Positions 24,387-32,784 of a stretch of 64,000 bases of DNA are shown in pieces; the stretch's first letter is position 1; each line of letters opens with the position of its first letter. The stretch is taken from assembly GCF_004136315.1 (NCBI RefSeq), contig NZ_CP029562.1, forward strand, positions 5,913,501 to 5,977,500. Direction: 5' to 3'. Origin of the DNA: Mesorhizobium sp. Pch-S. GTDB lineage: Bacteria; Pseudomonadota; Alphaproteobacteria; Rhizobiales; Rhizobiaceae. Made by a program: the position numbers and the translations under genes. The notes beneath the pieces are model-generated. The model saw nothing but the letters and a program-made list of their open reading frames with translations, ran no database searches and had not been told where the DNA came from.

Positions 24387-25111
24387 TACAGCTCCAATAC
24401 GCCCATATAGGCTTTCTGCACTTCGGGGTCGGCGATGAGCTCGGCGCCGGTGCCCTGCATGGCAAGTTCACCGGTCTTCAACACGAATGCGTAGTCGGCG
24501 ATCTTCAGCGCCTGGTGAATGTTCTGCTCGACCAGGAGGATGGTGACGCCCTGCTTGTGCAGGGCCTCGATCAGCTGAAACATCTGCTGCACCACCAGCG
24601 GCGACAGGCCGATGGAAGGTTCGTCGAGGATCAGCAGCGACGGCTCCGACATCGTGGCGCGCGCAATCGCCAGCATCTGCTGTTCGCCGCCCGACAGCGA
24701 ACCGGCCTTCTGGCCGGCCCTCTCCTTCAGACGTGGAAACAGGTCATAGGCCTTTTCCAGCGCGCGTTTCATGTTCACCCGCGCCTTGGACTGGAAGGCA
24801 CCCAGTTCCAGGTTCTCCAGCACGGTCATCTGGCGAAACAGCCCGCGCCCCTCGGGCACATGGGCGAGGCCCAAGCGGGCGATGTCTTCCGGAAGACGGC
24901 CAAGCAGGGATGTGCCGGAGAGCTTGATCTCGCCACGCTTGGCAGGGACAAGTCCGGAAATGGCTTTCAGCAGCGTGGTCTTGCCGGCACCGTTGGCGCC
25001 GACAATGGCGACCACGGAACCCGCGTCGACATGGATCGACACGCCCCAGAGCGCACGCACGTCGCCATAGGCAACTTCGAGATCTGTTACTTCAAGCAGC
25101 CGGTTCGCCAA
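24386..25111 (-). CDS. livF: branched-chain amino acid/amide ABC ATP-binding protein (LivF type)
   Basis: The 241-residue ATPase shows Walker A GANGAGKT (37-44), signature LSGGEQQM and Walker B LLILDEPSIG, all intact. It is the LivF partner of the second importer. Its start lies 20 bases inside the 3' end of livG. Confidence 0.93.
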   Translation of the reverse strand: MANRLLEVTDLEVAYGDVRALWGVSIHVDAGSVVAIVGANGAGKTTLLKAISGLVPAKRGEIKLSGTSLLGRLPEDIARLGLAHVPEGRGLFRQMTVLENLELGAFQSKARVNMKRALEKAYDLFPRLKERAGQKAGSLSGGEQQMLAIARATMSEPSLLILDEPSIGLSPLVVQQMFQLIEALHKQGVTILLVEQNIHQALKIADYAFVLKTGELAMQGTGAELIADPEVQKAYMGVLEL

Positions 25112-25829
25112 GATAGGCCTCGATGACTTTGCGGTTGGCGACGATTTCGGCGGGTGTGCCGTCGGCGATCTTGACGCCGTGGTCGAGCACGACGACGCGG
25201 CTGCACACCTTCATGATGGCATCCACCTTGTGCTCCACCCACAGGATGGAAATGCCCTTTTCGGAGCGTGTCCGACGGATGACCTCGACCATCTGCCTGA
25301 TCTCCGTCGGATTGAGTCCGGCCATCGGTTCATCGAGCAGCAGCAGTGACGGTTCCGATGCCACTGCGCGTGCTATTTCGAGCAGCCGGCGGTCGGACAA
25401 GGTCATATGCGCCGTCGTCACATCGCGCTTTGCGCCGAGGTCGACCAGATCAAGCGCGGCTTCGGCTGCCTCCCTTGCATGCCGCACCCGTCCGCCGGAA
25501 CCGTAGACGGCGCCGACCATGACGTTCTCAAAGGCTGTCATGGTGAGGAAGGTGCGCACCAGTTGGAACGTGCGGGCGATGCCATGACGGCAGATCAGAT
25601 GCGGCGCCGCGCCGGTGATATCCTTGCCCTTGAAGCGGACTTTGCCGCGCGTCGGTGCGTAGATCGCCGTCATGACGTTGAAAAGCGTCGACTTTCCGGC
25701 GCCGTTGGGGCCGATCAGGCCAACCAGCTCGCCCCGGCCGACGACCATATCGATGCCATCCAGCACCACCAGACCGCCGAAACGTTTGGTCACCGCCTCC
25801 AGGCTGAGCACGGTTTCGTCAGACTGCAT
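25092..25829 (-). CDS. livG: branched-chain amino acid/amide ABC ATP-binding protein (LivG type)
   Basis: The 245-residue ATPase has Walker A GPNGAGKS (38-45), Walker B LLLLDEPMAG and the LivG extras IARTFQLVRTF and GLNPTEIRQMVEVI. The usual LSGG signature is replaced by MTLSDRRLLE, a degeneration seen in many LivG proteins. It follows the binding-protein gene by 144 bp, with a stem-loop between them. Confidence 0.92.
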   Translation of the reverse strand: MQSDETVLSLEAVTKRFGGLVVLDGIDMVVGRGELVGLIGPNGAGKSTLFNVMTAIYAPTRGKVRFKGKDITGAAPHLICRHGIARTFQLVRTFLTMTAFENVMVGAVYGSGGRVRHAREAAEAALDLVDLGAKRDVTTAHMTLSDRRLLEIARAVASEPSLLLLDEPMAGLNPTEIRQMVEVIRRTRSEKGISILWVEHKVDAIMKVCSRVVVLDHGVKIADGTPAEIVANRKVIEAYLGEPAA

Positions 25830-25919
25830 GCTTGTTCGGTTCCTTTGCCCACTGGCTTCAGGGAAAGACTGCGTGGATTTATGTGGCCATAGCTACGGCG
25901 CGTCGGTAACTGCGTGCAC

Positions 25920-25959
25920 GACGGGACGGCGTCGGCACAAAGCCAGACGTCGTCCCGAC
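25920..25959 (-). terminator. stem-loop between binding-protein gene and livG
   Basis: GACGGGACGGCGTC (25920-25933) and GACGTCGTCCCGAC (25946-25959) pair over 14 positions with one G-T pair and one mismatch. It begins about 15 bases after the binding-protein stop on the minus strand and lacks a T-run. It probably limits expression or protects the upstream message, the same job as the hairpin at 13144 in the first operon. Confidence 0.55.
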
Positions 25960-25973
25960 GGCACCCCCAACGT

Positions 25974-27182
25974 TTAGCGCTTGTCCCAGGCGGGAGCGGG
26001 CTTGTAGGTCCAGGTTCCGTTCGGGAACAGCAGCTGATGCTTGCCTTCCCACCACTGCGTTGCAACCGACGGGATCAGGGCGAAGCCGGTCTCGTCGAAC
26101 TTCAGCGGGCCAACCACGGTGTCCTTGAACTCCTGGTTGAAGATGGCGTCATGCACTGCCGCGGCATCGGTCGATCCGGCGCGCTCGATGGCCTGGAACA
26201 GCACCTGGGCATTGGCGTAGAAGGCACCGACCGTAACCGAGTCCTTCTTGTATTCGGCCTCGTAGCGCTCACCCAATTCCTTGGCGCCGTTGTAGGGATA
26301 GCTGGCCGACCAGAAACCGTCGGTCAGGACGTAGTCGGAATCCTTGCCCAGCGCGTCATGGAATTCGCCGGTCCAGGTACCCTTCCAGCCATGGAAATAC
26401 GGAACGCTGAAGCCGAGTTCCTTCATCTGGCGGATCAGCGTGACGGTGTCTGCCGGAGAGCCGAACACCAGCATGGCGTCCGCATCGGCAGCCTTCAGCT
26501 TGGTGATCATCGCCGAATAGTCGGTAGAGCCGGTTGCCCACGGATCATTGAAGGCGAAGGTGTAGCCATATTTCTTGGCTGCGGCCTCGAAAGCGCCGCC
26601 GAAGCCCTTGCCGTCTGGCGAATCTTCCGTGACGAGAGCCGGACGCTTCGGACGCTCATTCTCCGGCAGCTTCTGCCAGATTTCGAACGGCACTTCGGCA
26701 CCAGGGCCGGGATGGAAGAAGAACAGCGCCGAATATTTCATCTTGAGCGGCTGCCACTCGAACGGGAAAGCCGCCGTGATCATGTAGAATTTCTTGTACT
26801 TCTCGGCGACGATCGCACCGGCGACATTGAGCGGGCCGGAATGGGTCGAAAGCAGGATATCGACCTTCTGCACCTTGACCAGGTTCTCGATTGCCGAAGC
26901 GACCTTGGCTTCCGTGCTTTCATCGTCCGCGATGACCAACCTGACAGGAAGCTTCTTGCCGGCTTCCTTGACCATGATGCCGCCAGCCTTGTTGATATCG
27001 GCGACTGCCTGCTTGTAGGCCCATTCCTGCTCCTTCCCGTCGCCGGCGAACGGACCGGTCAGCGAAACCGGCGCGCCGATGACGATCTCGTCACCAGCGG
27101 CGTTTGCGATGACGGTTGCACCGGTGGTCAGCACAGTGGACAGCGCGAGCGCCGCCAGCATTCCTCTCAGGCTCATTTCCAT
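25974..27182 (-). CDS. ABC transporter periplasmic substrate-binding protein (Leu/Ile/Val family)
   Basis: The 402-residue protein has a signal peptide (to about ANA, residue 29) and the Periplas_BP_6 fold, beginning EIVIGAPVSLTGPFAGDGKE and containing AVADINKAGGIMVKEAGKKL. GGGAGGAGAAC precedes the ATG. It is the binding protein for the LivG/F/H/M importer. Ligand unknown; co-transcription with an SDR, a MoaF-like and a SnoaL-like protein suggests an amine- or alcohol-derived compound. Confidence 0.92.
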   Translation of the reverse strand: MEMSLRGMLAALALSTVLTTGATVIANAAGDEIVIGAPVSLTGPFAGDGKEQEWAYKQAVADINKAGGIMVKEAGKKLPVRLVIADDESTEAKVASAIENLVKVQKVDILLSTHSGPLNVAGAIVAEKYKKFYMITAAFPFEWQPLKMKYSALFFFHPGPGAEVPFEIWQKLPENERPKRPALVTEDSPDGKGFGGAFEAAAKKYGYTFAFNDPWATGSTDYSAMITKLKAADADAMLVFGSPADTVTLIRQMKELGFSVPYFHGWKGTWTGEFHDALGKDSDYVLTDGFWSASYPYNGAKELGERYEAEYKKDSVTVGAFYANAQVLFQAIERAGSTDAAAVHDAIFNQEFKDTVVGPLKFDETGFALIPSVATQWWEGKHQLLFPNGTWTYKPAPAWDKR

Positions 27183-27236
27183 GTTCTCCTCCCAATTCCA
27201 CTCCCGCCGGAAACCGGCCGGGCATGCCCCAGATCG

Positions 27237-27626
27237 TCAGCCGGTCGCCTGCGCGACCAGCTTGGTGTCGGTGAACTGCTCGAAACGCAGCACCTTGCCG
27301 TCCTCGACGTCCCAGACGTGAACGACACGCGCCTTCATCGGCTTGCCGGTGCGTTTGTAGGTGCCTGAATAGGTGCCTATGCCGAGGATGGTCGAACCGC
27401 CGTCGATCAGCCTTTCCAGTGTGAACGTGTAGCCTTCCCACTCGTCGCCGATGCGCTTGAACACGCCTTCGATAATGGCGACTGTGCCGACATAGGTACC
27501 GGCGTAGGGAAAGCCTGCCATCTCGGTCCAGGCGGTGCGGTCGGTGATCGGTGCCATCATCGCCGCCAGGTCCTTGTTGTCGGAGCCGAGGTAATGCGCC
27601 TTGATCGCTTCGTAATTCTTGCTCAT
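27237..27626 (-). CDS. SnoaL-like/NTF2-fold protein
   Basis: The 129-residue protein has the cone-shaped NTF2/SnoaL fold pattern: a helical start (YEAIKAHYLGSDNKDLAAMM), AWTEMAGFPYAGTYVG, and beta strands ending VWDVEDGKVLRFEQFTD. Members are enzymes or ligand binders acting on small molecules. ATG 27626 is chosen; TTG 27644, overlapping the MoaF-like stop, is an alternative in the same frame. It belongs to the SDR-MoaF-liv operon. Specific role unknown. Confidence 0.85.
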   Translation of the reverse strand: MSKNYEAIKAHYLGSDNKDLAAMMAPITDRTAWTEMAGFPYAGTYVGTVAIIEGVFKRIGDEWEGYTFTLERLIDGGSTILGIGTYSGTYKRTGKPMKARVVHVWDVEDGKVLRFEQFTDTKLVAQATG

Positions 27627-27640
27627 GGCTTTGCCCGCGC

Positions 27641-28435
27641 TCAAACCGGCGCCGGTCCCTTTCCGTAGTCGGTTGTCGATTTCTTGGTGATGAACGCACC
27701 GGCTGGCTTGTTTTCGATGGCGCCGGTCGAGATCACGCCGAGGAACTTGCCCGTCGAGCGCATGTCAACCCAGTTGTAGAAGAACAACGAAGCCACCGGG
27801 ATGATGAATTCGCGAAACCCGAAGACGTATTGACCCTCGGCAAACTTCCAAGTCGTGGCCAGGTCGACATCGCCATGGCCGCGCTGCACGCCGACCAGGT
27901 TTTGCCAAGCATAGCGCTGCGACGACAGATAGATGTGCTCGTAGACGTGGTTGGGGCTGTATTCATAATGCGCGGTGAGGCCGACGAGATCGCGCGACGG
28001 GGCGGGTTCAACACCTTCCGGCGCAACAGAAGGATCGCCGAGCACGCCCGCCAGCCATGTCTGCGCGACACGCGGCTCGCCCGGCGCCTCGCCGGCTTCC
28101 CGGACCCGTTCGCGCACCGAAAGCACGCGCCTGGTGCGGATATTGACGATGAAGGCTTCGTCTTCGGTCGGACGGGCGGCGAACGTCATGTTGATGAAGA
28201 CGGTGTCGGCCGCAACTTCGAGCGCCTCGTACCAATCGACACCGGCATCCTTGCCCTCGCCCCACGCGACGGTATCCGCCGACGTGAAAGCCAGATCGAT
28301 CTGGCGTCCGCCGTTCAGCGTGATCTTGAAGGTCTGGCCAGCCAGGACCTTGGTCGTCGGCAGCCGGTTGGTGGCAATGCCGGCGGCGAAATCGTCGAAA
28401 TGCTTCCAGTCGGCCGGTCTGTTCACGTCATTCAT
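27641..28435 (-). CDS. MoaF-family protein
   Basis: The 264-residue protein matches the two-domain MoaF family. The N-terminal half has beta-rich KITLNGGRQIDLAFTSADTV, and the C-terminal half has HYEYSPNHVYEHIYLSSQRY and QRGHGDVDLATTWKFAEGQY. The fold is lipocalin/calycin-like. Databases often call it molybdenum cofactor biosynthesis protein F, but the name came, as I recall, from the monoamine regulon of Klebsiella, where moaF follows an SDR gene. Here too an SDR gene is immediately upstream and nothing concerns molybdopterin. A part in amine or aldehyde metabolism is the better guess. Confidence 0.82.
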   Translation of the reverse strand: MNDVNRPADWKHFDDFAAGIATNRLPTTKVLAGQTFKITLNGGRQIDLAFTSADTVAWGEGKDAGVDWYEALEVAADTVFINMTFAARPTEDEAFIVNIRTRRVLSVRERVREAGEAPGEPRVAQTWLAGVLGDPSVAPEGVEPAPSRDLVGLTAHYEYSPNHVYEHIYLSSQRYAWQNLVGVQRGHGDVDLATTWKFAEGQYVFGFREFIIPVASLFFYNWVDMRSTGKFLGVISTGAIENKPAGAFITKKSTTDYGKGPAPV

Positions 28436-28453
28436 CGCAAGGTCCTCGAACGC

Positions 28454-29245
28454 TCAATCAACAAAGGCTAGGGTCGGCAGGTCGACCACGGTGGCACCGC
28501 CATCGACGGTCAGTATCGAGCCATTCATCATCGCGGCCTCTTCGGAGGCGACAAAGCAGATGACGTTGGAAACTTCTTCCGGCGTGGCGGGACGGCCGAG
28601 CGGCACATCCTTGGTGACCAGCCTGTAGGCCTCGTCCACGGTCGCCAGGCCATGTTTTTCGACGATGACCTGCATCTGTTCGTCGGCCATTGCGGTTGCC
28701 ACCCAGCCAGGGCAGATGGTGTTGGTGCGCACGCCCCGGCGGCCATAGTCACGCGCCAGCGATTTGCCCAATCCGACACAGGCATGTTTCATGGTCACAT
28801 AGCCGGCGGCGGCGGGACCGGCGAACAGACCGGCGATCGACGCAACGACGACGATGTTGCCGCGCTGCGAGATCAGGTCAGGCAGGATTTCACGGGCACA
28901 GACAAAGGTGGTGTCGAGATTGGTTCGGGTCGAAAGCGCCCATGTCTCGTCGCTCATCGAGATCGTCGGCCCAACGCCGTGACCGCCTGCGTTCGCGATC
29001 AGGATGTCGACAAGACCGAACCTGGCGTGAACTTCCTTCAGCGCGGCGCGTACCGCCTCGGCGTCTGCCGCGTCACCCTGAACGATCAGTGCATTGGTGT
29101 CGTTTGCAACCGCCTCCAGCGGTTCGCGACGGCGGCCCATCAGAACGATGTTGGCACCCTCCCTGGCCATGCGCCTTGCAACGGCTGCACCGATACCTGT
29201 GCCGCCGCCGGTAATGAATGCGGTCTTTCCGGAAAATCTCATCAT
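28454..29245 (-). CDS. short-chain dehydrogenase/reductase (MoaE-like context)
   Basis: The 263-residue classical SDR has TGGGTGIG (about 10-17), NAG in IANAGG, catalytic Ser in VASIAG, and YVTMK. It leads the operon that continues with the MoaF-like, SnoaL-like and liv genes. ATG 29245 is followed at once by a second ATG. An open frame extends further upstream to 29497 but overlaps the divergent aldehyde dehydrogenase and lacks family similarity. Substrate unknown. Confidence 0.9.
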   Translation of the reverse strand: MMRFSGKTAFITGGGTGIGAAVARRMAREGANIVLMGRRREPLEAVANDTNALIVQGDAADAEAVRAALKEVHARFGLVDILIANAGGHGVGPTISMSDETWALSTRTNLDTTFVCAREILPDLISQRGNIVVVASIAGLFAGPAAAGYVTMKHACVGLGKSLARDYGRRGVRTNTICPGWVATAMADEQMQVIVEKHGLATVDEAYRLVTKDVPLGRPATPEEVSNVICFVASEEAAMMNGSILTVDGGATVVDLPTLAFVD

Positions 29246-29438
29246 CGCCCCATGTTGACGGACCGCCGAGTCCGGCCCGTTCGTGTGCATCGATAGTGCG
29301 ATGCCGCAGGGTGCAGCGTCTTGTCCGAGCGGGAACTTTGTTTTGACTGAACGTGCACTTGCCCGGTCTTTGCCTTGAAGCGCGTGCGCCGTCCTCCTAC
29401 CGCTCAAACAACGGCCAAGTGGCCGGCAGGAGGATTTG
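29246..29438. promoter_or_regulatory. divergent promoter region
   Basis: These 193 bp separate the SDR-liv operon (minus) from the aldehyde dehydrogenase-GMC pair (plus), so both promoters must lie here. A TTGACT-like word occurs at about 29342-29347. No convincing operator palindrome was found. A strong ribosome site (AGGAGG) ends 5 bases before ATG 29439. Confidence 0.45.
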
Positions 29439-30941
29439 ATGAACGAGAGAGTTGCCCCCCCGATCAGTGCCGCGGCATCGGCATTCCTTGCCCGCACGCA
29501 CCGTCCTTTCGTCGGAGGGAGCTTTGTCGACGTCGACCAGGATGGTGCATTGCCGGTCGACGACTCCGCGACAGGTGAAATCGTTGCGCGTGTGCCCGAA
29601 AGCGGTCCTGAGGTGGTTGATCAGGCCGTGAGGGCTGCACGTGCCGCGCTCGAGGGCCCATGGGGCTCGATGGCGCCGGTCGAACGCGAGCGGTTGATGC
29701 TGAAACTCGCCGACGCCGTCGAAGCGGATGCGGATCTGCTTGCCGAAATCGAAAGCATCGAAAACGGCAAGTCACTTGGCATCGCCAAGATGCTGTCGGC
29801 GGGCGGCTCGGCGAACTGGCTGCGCTACTATGCCGGTTGGGCGACGAAGATCGAAGGCGCGACCATCAACGTCTCGATCCCGGTGCCGCCCGGAGCGAAG
29901 CACCATGCCATGACCGTCATGGAGCCGGTCGGTGTCGTCGGTGCCATCGTGCCATGGAATTTCCCGCTGATGATCGGCGTGTGGAAGATCGCTCCGGCGC
30001 TCGCCGCAGGTTGCACCATTGTCATCAAGCCGCCGCAGGAGACCCCGCTCGGCCTGCTGAGGCTTGCCGAACTGATCGAGGCCGTCGGCTTTCCAGCCGG
30101 CGTGGTCAACGTCGTCACCGGTTCGGGTGCCGTGACCGGCGAAGCGCTGATCAGGCATCCGGGTGTCGACAAGCTGACCTTTACGGGTTCGACCGAGGTC
30201 GGCAAGCGCGTGGGTCACGCGGCCGTGGATCGTGTTGCCCGCTTCACGCTGGAATTGGGCTCGAAGTCGCCGATGATCCTGCTGTCGGACATGGAAGACG
30301 GCATCGAGCCCCTGCTCGCTGGTCTCGGCATGTTCTTCAACCAGGGCCAGGTCTGCACATCGGCCGCACGCATCCTGATCGAAAAATCCATCTATGACCG
30401 GACGCTGGCAAGGCTGGCTGAAATCGCCGACGGCATGACCCTTGGTGCCGGACGCGACGAAGGCGCGCAGATCAACCCGGTCGTCTCTGCAAAACACAAG
30501 CAAAGCGTGCTCGGCTATCTCGACCGTGCCTTGGCAGCCGGCGGCGAGCGTGTCAGCGGCGACCGGTCCGTGCCGGGCAGAGGCCACTACATCGCTCCAA
30601 CCATCCTGCACAATGTGAAGCTCGACGCCGAAATCATGCGCGAAGAGGTGTTCGGGCCGGTCGTCGCGGCGATGCCCGTCGCAGACCTCGATGAGGCGAT
30701 CCGGCTTGCCAACGACACGCGCTACGGCCTTTCCGCGTCGGTCTGGACACGCGATCTCGGCAGGGCGATGAAAGCCGCCCATGGCCTCAAGGCCGGTACG
30801 GTGTGGGTGAACTCGCACAACACCCTGGATCCGGCCGCGCCGTTTGGCGGGTTCAAGCAATCCGGCATCGGTCGCGAGCATGGCAAGGCTGCGCTGGAGA
30901 GCTACCTCGAGACGAAAACCGTCATCATGCGGTATGCCTGA
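29439..30941 (+). CDS. aldehyde dehydrogenase (NAD(P)-dependent)
   Basis: The 500-residue ALDH superfamily protein has the NAD-binding FTGSTEVGKR, general base Glu272 (ELGSKSP) and catalytic Cys306 (NQGQVCTSA). PWNFPLMIGVWKIAPALAAG, the substrate-channel element, is also present. It resembles betaine-aldehyde or gamma-aminobutyraldehyde dehydrogenases in general form. A GMC oxidoreductase gene follows after 4 bases, a common pairing in which an alcohol is oxidised to the aldehyde and then to the acid. ATG 29439 has AGGAGG upstream. Confidence 0.93.
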   Translation: MNERVAPPISAAASAFLARTHRPFVGGSFVDVDQDGALPVDDSATGEIVARVPESGPEVVDQAVRAARAALEGPWGSMAPVERERLMLKLADAVEADADLLAEIESIENGKSLGIAKMLSAGGSANWLRYYAGWATKIEGATINVSIPVPPGAKHHAMTVMEPVGVVGAIVPWNFPLMIGVWKIAPALAAGCTIVIKPPQETPLGLLRLAELIEAVGFPAGVVNVVTGSGAVTGEALIRHPGVDKLTFTGSTEVGKRVGHAAVDRVARFTLELGSKSPMILLSDMEDGIEPLLAGLGMFFNQGQVCTSAARILIEKSIYDRTLARLAEIADGMTLGAGRDEGAQINPVVSAKHKQSVLGYLDRALAAGGERVSGDRSVPGRGHYIAPTILHNVKLDAEIMREEVFGPVVAAMPVADLDEAIRLANDTRYGLSASVWTRDLGRAMKAAHGLKAGTVWVNSHNTLDPAAPFGGFKQSGIGREHGKAALESYLETKTVIMRYA

Positions 30942-30945
30942 GCCG

Positions 30946-32535
30946 ATGAGGGAGATTTTCGACTACATCGTCGCCGGCGCGGGATCGGCCGGCTGCACCG
31001 TTGCCAACCGGCTGGTGACAGCCGGCAAACGTGTCCTGCTGCTGGAGGCCGGTCCGCGCGACAACGACAAGTTCATCCATATGCCGGCGACCTTTGCCAG
31101 GGTCATCGGCACCAATCGCAGCTTCATCTACGAGTCCGAGCAAGAGACGAATGTCGGCGGACGGCGACTGCCGATCCCGCAAGGGCGCACGCTCGGCGGT
31201 GGCTCATCCATCAACGCAATGCTCTACATCCGAGGCCAGCACGAGGATTATGACACCTGGCGCGACCTCGGCTGCCCTGGCTGGGGATGGGACGAAGTGC
31301 TGCCGGCTTTCAGGCGGCTTGAGCGCAACGAACGTCTGGACGGCATCTATCACGGCACAAATGGCCCCTTGCCCGTGTCGGATGCGCGCCACAGGCACCC
31401 GCTTTCGCTTGCCTATGTGAAAGCCGCACAGCAGGCAGGATACCGCTACAATGACGACTTCAACGGTGAACGCCAGGAAGGCGTCGGGTTCTACCAGCTC
31501 ACCACGCTCGACGGCGTCCGCCAGTCGGCGGCGACGGTGTTCCTGAAACCACTCGCCGGCAACCCCAACCTGACTGTCGTCACCGATGCGCAGGTGAACA
31601 CGCTGACGCTGGAGAATGGCGCGGCGAGCGGACTTGCCTATACGACCGCCGACGGGCGGGTGGTGCAAGCCACGGCCAGGGAAGAAGTGATCCTGGCTGC
31701 GGGCGCTCTGGCGACGCCGAAGATCATGATGCTGTCGGGACTAGGCCCCGCGGCGCACCTCGCGGAACTGGGCATTCCGGTCATCCGCGACATGGCAGGC
31801 GTCGGCAAGGACCTGCAGGATCATGTCGCGACACCGGTCTACGCAGCGACACGCGAGCCGATCTCGCTGCTCGGCCAGGACAAGGGCCTGAAGGCATTGC
31901 GCCATGGGTTGCAGTACATGCTGTTCGGTACGGGCCTGTTGACCTCGAATGTCGTCGAGAGCGGCGGATTCTTCGACACCGATGGTGATGGACGACCAGA
32001 CATCCAGTTCCATGTGCTGCCGGTGATGATCGAGAATGCGGTGCACGGCTCGGTGGCCGAACATGGTATGGAGCTGAACCCTTGTGTGTTGCGACCGAAG
32101 TCGCGCGGCAAGGTGGAATTGCGCTCACGCAACGCGAACGATCCGATCCGTTTCACCACCGGTTTCCTCTCGGACCCGGATGATCTGAGGCTGCTTGTCG
32201 AAGGCGTCAAAGTGGCACGCAACATATTGCGCCAGCCCGCCCTGCAGGCGGTGATCCGCGAAGAACTGAGACCCGGCGGGGAAACGGACCTGCCGGAAGA
32301 GAAGATCGTCGACCACATCATGCAGACGGCCAAGACCGTCTATCACCCGGTCGGCACCTGCCGAATGGGCAAAGACGATGAGGCCGTCGTTGACCCCCAG
32401 CTTCGCGTGCGCGGGGTGCCACGCTTGCGCATTTGCGATGCGTCGATCATGCCGCGCCTTGTCAGCGGCAACACCAACGCGCCGACGATCATGATCGCCG
32501 ACCGGTGTGCCGACTTCATTCTCGCGACGGGCTGA
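30946..32535 (+). CDS. GMC family FAD-dependent alcohol/choline-type oxidoreductase
   Basis: The 529-residue GMC enzyme has the FAD Rossmann motif GAGSAGC (11-17), the signature GRTLGGGSSINAMLYIRGQ and the catalytic pair His467 (YHPVGTCRMG) and Asn511 (SGNTNAPT). It likely oxidises a primary alcohol. It is translated just after the aldehyde dehydrogenase, which would take the product on to an acid. ATG 30946 is used; ATG 30934, overlapping the previous gene, is possible, and neither has a clear ribosome site. Choline is one candidate substrate, but no betaine-specific gene is nearby. Confidence 0.92.
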   Translation: MREIFDYIVAGAGSAGCTVANRLVTAGKRVLLLEAGPRDNDKFIHMPATFARVIGTNRSFIYESEQETNVGGRRLPIPQGRTLGGGSSINAMLYIRGQHEDYDTWRDLGCPGWGWDEVLPAFRRLERNERLDGIYHGTNGPLPVSDARHRHPLSLAYVKAAQQAGYRYNDDFNGERQEGVGFYQLTTLDGVRQSAATVFLKPLAGNPNLTVVTDAQVNTLTLENGAASGLAYTTADGRVVQATAREEVILAAGALATPKIMMLSGLGPAAHLAELGIPVIRDMAGVGKDLQDHVATPVYAATREPISLLGQDKGLKALRHGLQYMLFGTGLLTSNVVESGGFFDTDGDGRPDIQFHVLPVMIENAVHGSVAEHGMELNPCVLRPKSRGKVELRSRNANDPIRFTTGFLSDPDDLRLLVEGVKVARNILRQPALQAVIREELRPGGETDLPEEKIVDHIMQTAKTVYHPVGTCRMGKDDEAVVDPQLRVRGVPRLRICDASIMPRLVSGNTNAPTIMIADRCADFILATG

Positions 32536-32698
32536 TCTTCCTGTCTCCGGTGTGCCGAGATGTTGGCCTGGGCAGCTTTCAGCAACCTTGGCCGACCCTC
32601 GGCACGCCACAAGCGAAGGCAAACCTTCCGTTCCGGCAACTCCAGCTCTGTCACAAAGCTGTTGACGCTCAGGCAAATCAGGCGTTCCATTCCCGTAT

Positions 32699-32721
32699 GC
32701 GTACGGAGTACTTCAGTACGC
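32699..32721. promoter_or_regulatory. palindrome in 249-bp leader of coniferyl-type ALDH gene
   Basis: GCGTAC (32699-32704) and GTACGC (32716-32721) are inverted around a centre that contains AGTACT, so GTAC recurs three times at 8-bp or 7-bp steps. It lies about 65 bp before ATG 32785 in a leader with no credible coding content. It may be an operator or a small transcript hairpin. Confidence 0.35.
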
Positions 32722-32784
32722 CAGCGTGCTTTATGCGGTTTCAATGCTTTGCGGCAGAACGATCAAGCAGGGGTGGAGCTGACC

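Noticed and set aside
25914..27368. 484-codon plus-strand frame
   Set aside because: It is antisense to the binding-protein gene, whose signal peptide and fold are clear.
27641..28435. MoaF as a molybdenum cofactor gene
   Set aside because: No other molybdopterin gene is in the window, and the SDR and transporter context points to amine or alcohol metabolism.
32560..32784. N-terminal extension of the coniferyl-type ALDH
   Set aside because: The 75 codons are not protein-like, and ATG 32785 has a ribosome site and family-like start.
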